The notes beneath the pieces were generated by a model, which searched no databases, was not told where the DNA came from, and was given only the letters and a program-made list of their open reading frames with translations. Of a stretch of 5,510 bases of DNA, positions 1-5,510 are shown piece by piece (position 1 is the first letter of the stretch; each line of letters starts with the position of its first letter). Source of the stretch: Thermotogae bacterium (GTDB lineage: Bacteria > Thermotogota > Thermotogae > UBA12178); NCBI GenBank assembly GCA_003641795.1, contig QNAP01000123.1, positions 1 to 5,510 on the forward strand. The letters run 5' to 3'. The translations under genes were made by a program, and so were the position numbers.

Positions 1-936
1 CACGGTTTCGTCCCATATCTTATATTACAGTTAACTCATTCCGGCAGGTTTGGGAAATGCAAGAAAATTCTTTACCATGCTGCCATGTTAGATAAAGCTT
101 CTCATGTGGACTCAGAAGCCCCCATCATGAGCGACGAAGAACTCGATTGGTTGAAAGGAGAATATCTCAAAGCGGCCAAATTGGCTAAAGAAGCTGGATT
201 CGATGCAGTGGATGTGAAAGCTTGTCACAGATACTTGATTTCCGAAGCGCTTTCTGCACATACAAGAGAAGGAAAATATGGTGGAAGCTACGAAAACCGT
301 ACGAGAATGCTCAAAGATATTATCTCCTTGATAAAAGACAATGTGGATATTGACATCGCAGTTAGATTGAATGTTTACGATGCGATACCTTATCCCTATG
401 GTTGGGGATGTGACGAAAACGGTGGATTGCTGGAAGAAGAACCGCGTAGGCTGGTACGTGAGTTGGAAGCACTTGGTGTTTCAACGATCAATGTGACCGC
501 TTCCACTCCTTATATCTATCCCCATATAAACAGACCTTACGATGAATCCAAAGATTACCATCCTCCGGAACACCCGCTTAAGGGAGTATCGAGACTCCTG
601 AAATTGGCGAAATTGGTGAGTGAAGAGACAAAAAATGTTCTTGTAGTGGGCACGGGGTACAGCTGGCTGAGGGAATTTGCACCTTACGTAGCAGCAGCAA
701 TGATAGAAAATGGATGGAGCCATCTTGTGGGCTTTGGAAGGCAAGCCTTCGCTTATCCTGACTTTGCGGGAGATATCCTTGAAAGAGGGCGGTTGGATCG
801 AGAAAAGCTTTGCATAACGTGCAACAAATGTGCAGAGTTAAAGGCGGCTACGATGAATTGCGGGTGCGTTGTGAGGGACGCTCAGGTCTATGGCCCCATT
901 TATAACGAGTTGCTCAGGAGGAGAAAAAGAGCATGA
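1..936 (+). CDS. NADH:flavin oxidoreductase, old yellow enzyme family (5'-truncated by window edge)
   Basis: This is the C-terminal 311 residues of an FMN-dependent TIM-barrel oxidoreductase. The frame is open from base 1, and residues 10-16 read QLTHSGR, the FMN-contacting motif near the middle of this family, so the true start lies left of the window and the ATG at 85 is internal. Other family marks are CHRYL (75-79, at the catalytic His position), YGGSYENR (93-100), and the FMN-phosphate loops VGTG (216-219) and GFGR (244-247). A cysteine cluster follows at C271, C274, C277, C287 and C289, in the place where 2,4-dienoyl-CoA reductases bind 4Fe-4S. The protein ends about 20 residues later, so the C-terminal FAD and NAD domains of those reductases are absent. 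It probably takes electrons from NAD(P)H and acts in the cytoplasm. Its stop overlaps the start of the next flavoprotein, which suggests a shared complex. The substrate is unknown. Confidence 0.93.
   Translation, partial: HGFVPYLILQLTHSGRFGKCKKILYHAAMLDKASHVDSEAPIMSDEELDWLKGEYLKAAKLAKEAGFDAVDVKACHRYLISEALSAHTREGKYGGSYENRTRMLKDIISLIKDNVDIDIAVRLNVYDAIPYPYGWGCDENGGLLEEEPRRLVRELEALGVSTINVTASTPYIYPHINRPYDESKDYHPPEHPLKGVSRLLKLAKLVSEETKNVLVVGTGYSWLREFAPYVAAAMIENGWSHLVGFGRQAFAYPDFAGDILERGRLDREKLCITCNKCAELKAATMNCGCVVRDAQVYGPIYNELLRRRKRA
916..923 (+). promoter_or_regulatory. Ribosome binding site for the FAD flavoprotein gene
   Basis: AGGAGGAG lies inside the 3' end of the upstream oxidoreductase gene, 9 bases before the ATG at 933. 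The start overlaps the upstream TGA as ATGA. A strong Shine-Dalgarno combined with a 4-base overlap supports this start and suggests translational coupling of the two flavoproteins. Confidence 0.85.
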
Positions 937-2939
937 AAGTTTCTACGAACCAAATCCACGGCAAGAAGATAGATGTCTTTATCGTTGAATCAGTGGTTGT
1001 AGGATCTGGAGCCGCCGGTTTAAACGCAGCAGTCCAGCTGTCAAAACATGGAATAAAAGACGTTGCGTTGGTAACCGAAGGAATAACGAAGGGTACTTCC
1101 ATAAACACTGGTTCAGACAAGCAAACCTATTACAAGCTCACACTAGCTGGAAGTACGCCAGATTCGGTAAGAGATATGGCCCAAACGCTTTTCAACGGTG
1201 GGTGTATGGACGGTGACATCGCACTCGTTGAAGCGGCTCTTTCTACGAGGGCATTCTTCCATTTGGTGGAGATAGGTGTTAACTTTCCCCACAACGCTTA
1301 TGGAGAGTATGTAGGATACAAAACCGATCACGATCCAAGACAGCGGGCTACATCACTGGGTCCCTTAACTTCCAAAGTGATGTGCGAAAGACTTTATGAG
1401 GAAGCTAAACGTTACGCTGTACACATATTCGAGGGTTACCAGGTAATAGGAATACTAACGATGGAAGAAGATGGGAACAGAAGGACTGTAGGGTTGCTCG
1501 CTTTAAACTTGAATAACCTTTCAAATGCAGACAAACGTTACGTATTGTTCAATACGAGCAGTGTGGTATATGCAGCGGGAGGTCCCGCGGGTTTGTTCTT
1601 TGGGCACTCCGTTTATCCAGAAAGTCAACTAGGCTCAACAGGGATAGCGCTGGAAGCAGGAGCTGTTGGCCGTAACCTTACTGAATGGCAGTTTGGAATA
1701 GCATCCGTGGGTTTTCGATGGAATCTTTCAGGAACTTATCAGCAGGTGATACCCAGATACGTTTCTACCGATCAAAATGGCGGGGATGAGCGTGAATTCT
1801 TAAGTGAGTATTTTCTAGATCCAGGCAAGATGCTCACGGCAATTTTCTTGAAAGGTTATCAATGGCCATTCGATGCTAAGAAGGTGGAAAACTATGGTTC
1901 TTCCCTCATAGACCTCCTCGTTTACAACGAGACGGTAATAAAGGGGCGGAAAGTGTGGTTGGACTTCACTAAAAATCCGGAGTATGGTTCCAAAGATGGC
2001 GAACTTGACTTCTCCCTTCTATCCAAGGAAGCTTACACTTATTTGGAAAAATCCAAAGCGCTTTTTGGCACTCCCATAGACCGCCTCAAAAAGATGAATC
2101 CACCAGCAGTGGAAATATATCGAAAACATGGCATAGATCTTGAAAAAGATTATGTTGAGATCAAGGTATGTGCCCAGCATAACAATGGAGGCCTGAAAGG
2201 CAACATATGGTGGGAAAGCAACATAAAGCGATTTTTCCCCATAGGAGAAGTCAACGGCACCCACGGCGTTTATAGACCTGGGGGAAGTTCTTTGAACGCT
2301 GGCCAAGTGGGTGGAATAAGAGCAGCGCAGTATATTGCATCTCGCTATACTGATCCTCCTCTCCCATTAGGGAAGTTTTTAGAAGTAGTTGAAGATCAGG
2401 TTTTGGAAAAGTTGGAATTGGGTGAGAAGTTTTTGAGCACCTTGTCTGACAAGAGTAACGTTCAAAGCTTATACAGGGATCTTGGAGATAGAATGATACG
2501 TTCCTGTGGAATACTTAGAGACAGAGATTCTGCCAGAGTGGGGGCTGAAGATGCGTTGACCTCACTCAAAAACCTCCCGAATGCGATAAAGATCGCTTCA
2601 GTTTACGAACTCAAAGATGCGTTCAGACTCTATGACCTTCTTATAACCCAATACGTTTATTTAAAATCCGTGGAGAACTACATAGAAGCAGGAGGAGGTA
2701 GCAGAGGATCTTATCTCGTCCATGACCCAAGGGGTACGTTACCTCACGAGTCCTTACCCGCTGTCTTTAGACACAAACCTTGTCCCGCGAATTTCTTCAA
2801 GATAATCCAAGAGGTACAACTCGAAGAATCCAAATGCCAATTCAAGTGGAAAAAAATAAAACCTCTTCCAGAGAAGGAAGATTGGTTTGAAACAGTATGG
2901 GAGAGTTATAGAAAAGGCGTGATTTTTGGCTCCAAATAA
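933..2939 (+). CDS. FAD-dependent oxidoreductase, fumarate reductase/succinate dehydrogenase flavoprotein-like
   Basis: This 668-residue soluble flavoprotein has the FAD_binding_2 fold of FrdA/SdhA and L-aspartate oxidase. The N-terminal Rossmann motif is VVGSGAAGL (22-30). CAQHNNGG (413-420) matches the HxxxGG substrate-loop histidine of the family. IGE...HGVYRPGGSSLNAG (438-457) matches the C-terminal FAD site, with R448 at the substrate-carboxylate arginine position. GSRGSY near the C-terminal helices resembles the family ESRGSH. The residue aligned with the covalent-FAD histidine of SdhA is T55 (in GTSINTG), so FAD is probably non-covalent. The usual HPTG after WQF (252-254) is missing and the RGEGG motif is not recognisable; R275 is a possible catalytic arginine. 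No signal peptide, haem domain or FMN-attachment domain is seen, and no iron-sulfur subunit gene is adjacent. It is coupled to the upstream FMN oxidoreductase. The class is certain, but substrate and reaction direction cannot be read from the sequence. Confidence 0.9.
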   Translation: MKVSTNQIHGKKIDVFIVESVVVGSGAAGLNAAVQLSKHGIKDVALVTEGITKGTSINTGSDKQTYYKLTLAGSTPDSVRDMAQTLFNGGCMDGDIALVEAALSTRAFFHLVEIGVNFPHNAYGEYVGYKTDHDPRQRATSLGPLTSKVMCERLYEEAKRYAVHIFEGYQVIGILTMEEDGNRRTVGLLALNLNNLSNADKRYVLFNTSSVVYAAGGPAGLFFGHSVYPESQLGSTGIALEAGAVGRNLTEWQFGIASVGFRWNLSGTYQQVIPRYVSTDQNGGDEREFLSEYFLDPGKMLTAIFLKGYQWPFDAKKVENYGSSLIDLLVYNETVIKGRKVWLDFTKNPEYGSKDGELDFSLLSKEAYTYLEKSKALFGTPIDRLKKMNPPAVEIYRKHGIDLEKDYVEIKVCAQHNNGGLKGNIWWESNIKRFFPIGEVNGTHGVYRPGGSSLNAGQVGGIRAAQYIASRYTDPPLPLGKFLEVVEDQVLEKLELGEKFLSTLSDKSNVQSLYRDLGDRMIRSCGILRDRDSARVGAEDALTSLKNLPNAIKIASVYELKDAFRLYDLLITQYVYLKSVENYIEAGGGSRGSYLVHDPRGTLPHESLPAVFRHKPCPANFFKIIQEVQLEESKCQFKWKKIKPLPEKEDWFETVWESYRKGVIFGSK

Positions 2940-2961
2940 CAATCGATAAGACATGAGATAC

Positions 2962-2969
2962 AGGAGGTG
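2962..2969 (+). promoter_or_regulatory. Ribosome binding site that fixes the TTG start of kdgK
   Basis: AGGAGGTG is a near-perfect anti-16S match lying 6 bases before the TTG at 2976. It decides for this rare start. The nearby GTG at 2972 is in another frame and stops after 16 codons, and the next in-frame ATGs fall inside the conserved N-terminal strand. The 36-base spacer (2940-2975) shows no terminator or promoter. Confidence 0.85.
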
Positions 2970-2975
2970 CGGTGA

Positions 2976-3995
2976 TTGAAAGTTGTCACATTCGGAGAGC
3001 TCATGATGAGGTTAAGCCCTGAAGGGCACAGAAGAATACAACAAGCGGACCGTTTCGAAGTGCACTATGGTGGCGCGGAAGCCAACGTAGCTGCTTTCCT
3101 GGCACAGATGGGAGTTGATGCGTTCTTTGTGACGAAGGTTCCCGCCAATCCAGTTGGCGATGCCGTCATCTGGCATCTAAGAAAATTTGGAGTGAAAACG
3201 GACTGGGTTATTAAAGGAAAAGGAAGGTTGGGCATTTACTTTCTTGAGTTAGGTATGTCTCAAAGACCTAGCAAAGTAATATACGATCGCAAAGGGTCTG
3301 CAATATCTCTTGCGAATCTAGAGGATTTTCCATGGGAGGAGATTTTGGAAGAAGCAGATCATTTTCATTTCTCCGGTATAACCCCTGCATTAGGCGGAAA
3401 GCTTCCTGAAATAGTCGGAGAAGCCTTGAAAGTCGCGAAAGCGAAGAACGTGAGGGTGAGTTGCGACCTTAACTATCGAGCAAAGCTATGGACACCGGAA
3501 GAAGCGCGAAAAGTTATGGAACCATACATGGAATACGTTGACGTTCTCATAGCCAATGAAGAAGACATGGCCAAAGTTTTAAGCATTGAGATACAGGGAC
3601 TAGATCTTAAAACTGGGAGGTTGAACAGAGAGAGCTACGTAAAAGCGGTAGAGGAGCTGGTTAACAGGCATGATTTTGAAGTGGTAGGAGTTACATTAAG
3701 AGAAAGCTATTCCGCTAATGTAAACGGTTGGTCAGCAATGCTGTGGGAAGGCGGAGAGGTCTACTTTTCAAAAAGATACGAGGTCCATATTGTAGACAGA
3801 GTAGGAGCAGGGGATGCTTTTGCAGGAGGTTTAATATATGGACTTTTGGCTGGTAAGAAGCCCCAGGAAAAGCTCGAATTTGCAGTGGCAGCATCGTGCA
3901 TGAAGCACAGTATACCTGGAGATTTTTCAATCCTGACGAACGAAGAAATAGAAAAGCTGGCCTCAGGTACAACTTCTGGACGAGTAGAACGGTGA
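2976..3995 (+). CDS. kdgK: 2-keto-3-deoxygluconate kinase (PfkB/ribokinase family)
   Basis: The enzyme phosphorylates 2-keto-3-deoxygluconate with ATP to KDPG, the last step before aldolase cleavage in hexuronate and pectin catabolism, in the cytoplasm. The 339-residue protein is full length. It starts with the strand MKVVTFGELMMRLSP and has the sugar-binding GGAEANVA (32-39), DLNYRAKLW (164-172, with R168 at the position that contacts the KDG carboxylate in known KdgK structures), and the PfkB signature DRVGAGDAFAGG, in which D280 of GAGD is the catalytic base. It closely resembles T. maritima TM0067 along its whole length, including the final SGxTSGRVER (recalled, not searched). The start is TTG, supported by a strong ribosome binding site. 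It lies 36 bases after the FAD flavoprotein gene and 21 bases before the zinc dehydrogenase gene, in one operon. The alternatives, fructokinase or another PfkB sugar kinase, are less likely. Confidence 0.93.
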   Translation: MKVVTFGELMMRLSPEGHRRIQQADRFEVHYGGAEANVAAFLAQMGVDAFFVTKVPANPVGDAVIWHLRKFGVKTDWVIKGKGRLGIYFLELGMSQRPSKVIYDRKGSAISLANLEDFPWEEILEEADHFHFSGITPALGGKLPEIVGEALKVAKAKNVRVSCDLNYRAKLWTPEEARKVMEPYMEYVDVLIANEEDMAKVLSIEIQGLDLKTGRLNRESYVKAVEELVNRHDFEVVGVTLRESYSANVNGWSAMLWEGGEVYFSKRYEVHIVDRVGAGDAFAGGLIYGLLAGKKPQEKLEFAVAASCMKHSIPGDFSILTNEEIEKLASGTTSGRVER

Positions 3996-4002
3996 GTGGG
4001 CG

Positions 4003-4010
4003 GGAGGTGA
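4003..4010 (+). promoter_or_regulatory. Ribosome binding site for the zinc dehydrogenase (GTG start)
   Basis: GGAGGTGA lies 6 bases before the GTG at 4017, within the 21-base gap after the kdgK stop. The in-frame ATG at 4035 (residue 7) would be 24 bases away from this site, so GTG at 4017 is preferred. Confidence 0.8.
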
Positions 4011-4016
4011 ACCCCC

Positions 4017-5114
4017 GTGGTCGTATCAAGAGCTATGGTGTTGGAAAAGTTTGCCCATCCCCTTGTGGAGAAGACGTTTCAAATTGGAGAAATTCCCGAT
4101 GGCCATGTGCTTGTGAAGATTTTGGCATCGGGGGTTTGTGGTTCTGATGTTCATATATACAAAGGTGAGGATCCAAGAACTCCGTTACCAATTATCCTAG
4201 GCCATGAAAGTGTTGGAGAAATCGTTCATGTTTCCGGAGAAAAAGTAGATGTCAACGGCGAAAAAGTCTCCAAAGGGGATTGGATAACATGGAATCGTGG
4301 CATTGTCTGTAAAGAGTGCTATTGGTGTACCGTAGCAAGACAACCCCACCTGTGTCCCAATCGAAAGGTTTATGGAATAAATATATCTAGCAAGAACTAT
4401 CCTTACCTCAGAGGTGGTTATGCAGAGCACATGGTTCTTCTGCCCGAAACTGAAGTGTTGAAGATTTCCAAAAGTGTGGATCCCGCTGTGATAGCTTTTG
4501 CGGGATGTTCTGGAGCCACAGCCGCCAACATCTTCGACTCTTTGAACAAACCTCTTTACGAAGAAACGGTGGTCATTCAGGGAGCAGGACCTCTTGGCCT
4601 TTACTCTGTGATCTTCGCTCGAGCCACAGGAGCAAAAAGAATTATCGTGATAAGCGGATCACCTCTCAGACTCAAGCTGGCAAAGGAAATCGGTGCTGAT
4701 GTGGTGTTGAACAGACACACACTCAACCTTTCAGAAAGAAGGAAGCGCATTCTCGATCTTACTCACGGCAGGGGAGCAGATGTAGCCATAGAAGCTACAG
4801 GTAGTAGCGCCGCTGTCGTGGAAGGCTTAGAAGTGTTGAGACGTGGAGGAACTTACTTGATAGCGGGAGTAGCCGTACCACAGTCTCCCATACAAATCAA
4901 GGTTTACGAACACATAGTGAATAAAGGTATACACATCCAGGGAATTTGGGTCAGTGACACTACCCACGTAATTCAGGCCGTTTCGATTGCCCAAAGGTAT
5001 CAAGATACTCTTCAAAAGATGATAACCCATCGTATGCCTCTTACAAAGGCAAATGAAGCGCTTGACCTCATGGAAAAACGCGAAGCTTTGAAGGTCATAC
5101 TATTCCCAGATTAA
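4017..5114 (+). CDS. Zinc-dependent medium-chain alcohol/polyol dehydrogenase
   Basis: This 365-residue cytoplasmic oxidoreductase of the medium-chain dehydrogenase superfamily interconverts an alcohol and a ketone using NAD(P). The GroES-like domain carries the catalytic zinc site: C41 in GVCGSD, H63-E64 in GHE, and probably C164 in AGCSGAT. The structural zinc lobe has C98, C101, C104 and C113. The Rossmann domain has GAGPLG (189-194). The strand after it ends in ISGSP, with S213 where NAD-specific members usually have Asp, so NADP use is possible. The protein ends in EALKVILFPD. It strongly resembles T. maritima TM0436, a structural-genomics dehydrogenase that, as I recall, sits near pectin and gluconate genes and has no firm substrate assignment. 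It is the last gene of the visible operon, 21 bases after kdgK, which suggests oxidation or reduction of a sugar acid or polyol. The exact substrate cannot be assigned. Confidence 0.92.
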   Translation: MVVSRAMVLEKFAHPLVEKTFQIGEIPDGHVLVKILASGVCGSDVHIYKGEDPRTPLPIILGHESVGEIVHVSGEKVDVNGEKVSKGDWITWNRGIVCKECYWCTVARQPHLCPNRKVYGINISSKNYPYLRGGYAEHMVLLPETEVLKISKSVDPAVIAFAGCSGATAANIFDSLNKPLYEETVVIQGAGPLGLYSVIFARATGAKRIIVISGSPLRLKLAKEIGADVVLNRHTLNLSERRKRILDLTHGRGADVAIEATGSSAAVVEGLEVLRRGGTYLIAGVAVPQSPIQIKVYEHIVNKGIHIQGIWVSDTTHVIQAVSIAQRYQDTLQKMITHRMPLTKANEALDLMEKREALKVILFPD

Positions 5115-5129
5115 ACCTTATGATCAACT

Positions 5130-5154
5130 GATGCTCTTCTTTAGAGAAAGCGTC
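5130..5154. terminator. Possible weak bidirectional hairpin in convergent spacer
   Basis: In the 51-base gap between two convergent genes, GATGC (5130-5134) can pair with GCGTC (5150-5154) with one G-T wobble, and inside it TTCT (5137-5140) pairs with AGAA (5145-5148) around a TTAG loop. No clear T-run follows on either strand, so this is not a textbook intrinsic terminator. Position is the main support. Confidence 0.25.
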
Positions 5155-5165
5155 GCCATTCACGT

Positions 5166-5510
5166 TTACAACACGCCCAATATTCTCATCAACTCCACAT
5201 AGTTCTGATACGCACGTTCGTATACAGGAATGAGTTCCGGATCAGGTTTCACAACCTTCCACTCAATCCAATTCTTTATGAATTCAGGTTTCTCAACCTC
5301 GCCCACCGCAAGTGCCGCTAAGAAGGCGTCGCCATAGGGCGCATCTAACGATGTGGGAAGTATCAACAACTCTCGATTTACCACAGCAGCTGTTATTTTC
5401 AACCAGAGCGGGTTGCGTGTTAAGCCTCCTACCACTCGAAGCTTTGGTTCCAGTTTGATTCCGATTTTCTCCGCTACATCCATGGAACTGTGTAATGAAA
5501 AAGCTATGGC
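5166..5510 (-). CDS. FGGY-family carbohydrate kinase, C-terminal fragment (cut by right window edge)
   Basis: The last 114 residues of a sugar kinase of the xylulokinase/gluconokinase/glycerol kinase family are visible. The frame stays open to base 5510 and the residues before the ATG at 5483 (AIAFSLHSS) match the family helix before the ATP site, so the gene continues beyond the window and that ATG is internal. VVGGLTRNPLW (visible residues 26-36) is the FGGY_C adenosine-binding loop, usually GGxSxSxLW. DAPYGDAFLAALAVG matches the GAAxLA helix, and the tail has the usual PDPxxxxxYxxxYxxY pattern. It transfers ATP phosphate to a sugar, ketose or sugar acid; the specificity residues are in the missing N-terminal half. 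Given kdgK next door, gluconokinase or xylulokinase are plausible but unproven. It is transcribed towards the zinc dehydrogenase gene, so it belongs to a separate transcription unit. Confidence 0.9.
   Translation of the reverse strand, partial: AIAFSLHSSMDVAEKIGIKLEPKLRVVGGLTRNPLWLKITAAVVNRELLILPTSLDAPYGDAFLAALAVGEVEKPEFIKNWIEWKVVKPDPELIPVYERAYQNYVELMRILGVL

Noticed and set aside
85..87. ATG as the start of the OYE-family gene
   Set aside because: The frame is open back to base 1 and encodes QLTHSGR, a conserved family motif, upstream of this ATG. No ribosome binding site precedes it.
481..744. Minus-strand open frame inside the OYE-family gene
   Set aside because: It is antisense to conserved coding sequence with a low-plausibility, Cys/His/aromatic-rich translation. 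The other short antisense frames in the FAD and dehydrogenase genes were dismissed for the same reason.
2972..3022. GTG start overlapping the kdgK start
   Set aside because: It is in a different frame and stops after 16 codons. TTG at 2976 has better spacing and leads into the conserved KdgK N-terminus.
3715..4029. Minus-strand open frame of 104 codons across the kdgK end
   Set aside because: It lies antisense to the conserved KdgK C-terminus, has no recognisable domain and is explained as a shadow.
3896..4147. Plus-strand open frame of 83 codons bridging kdgK and the dehydrogenase
   Set aside because: It is out of frame with both well-supported genes it overlaps, and its product has no family features.
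5149..5335. Shared 10-mer gcgtcgccat in the convergent spacer and in the kinase gene as a possible repeat
   Set aside because: It is too short, occurs only twice, and the second copy is explained by the conserved YGDA codons of the kinase.
5481..5483. Minus-strand ATG as the start of the FGGY kinase
   Set aside because: Conserved family residues continue upstream to the window edge, and a 105-residue protein would lack the kinase N-terminal domain.

Overview
The window looks like part of a carbohydrate (sugar-acid) catabolic locus from a bacterium of the Thermotogales, such as Thermotoga, Pseudothermotoga or a relative. Two proteins closely resemble, from memory and not from a search, Thermotoga maritima proteins: the PfkB kinase resembles 2-keto-3-deoxygluconate kinase TM0067, down to the C-terminal SGxTSGRVER, and the zinc dehydrogenase resembles TM0436. 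Moderate GC content, strong GGAGG-type ribosome binding sites, tight gene packing and mixed ATG/TTG/GTG starts all fit this group.

Layout: four plus-strand genes run from the left edge to about 5114. (1) An old-yellow-enzyme-type FMN oxidoreductase, cut by the left edge, occupies 1-936. (2) A 668-residue FAD flavoprotein of the fumarate reductase/L-aspartate oxidase class occupies 933-2939 and overlaps gene 1 by ATGA. (3) A KDG kinase (kdgK) lies at 2976-3995. (4) A zinc-dependent medium-chain dehydrogenase lies at 4017-5114. Spacers are -4, 36 and 21 bases and each downstream gene has its own near-consensus Shine-Dalgarno, so this is almost certainly one operon whose promoter lies left of the window. 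On the minus strand, converging on it, is the C-terminal third or less of an FGGY-family sugar kinase (5166-5510), cut by the right edge. A 51-base convergent spacer holds only a weak hairpin.

How they may work together: kdgK places the operon at the end of hexuronate or gluconate breakdown, where KDG is phosphorylated to KDPG before aldol cleavage. The zinc dehydrogenase would interconvert a hydroxyl and a keto group on a sugar or sugar acid, and the FGGY kinase would phosphorylate another entry sugar or gluconate. The two flavoproteins do not belong to the textbook pathway. The FMN protein carries a cysteine cluster but lacks the C-terminal FAD/NAD domains of the dienoyl-CoA reductase type, and the FAD protein has no visible iron-sulfur or membrane partner. 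The best working idea is that they form a soluble two-component redox enzyme acting on an unsaturated or oxidisable sugar-acid intermediate. This is inference.

No RNA genes, mobile elements, CRISPR arrays or significant repeats were seen.
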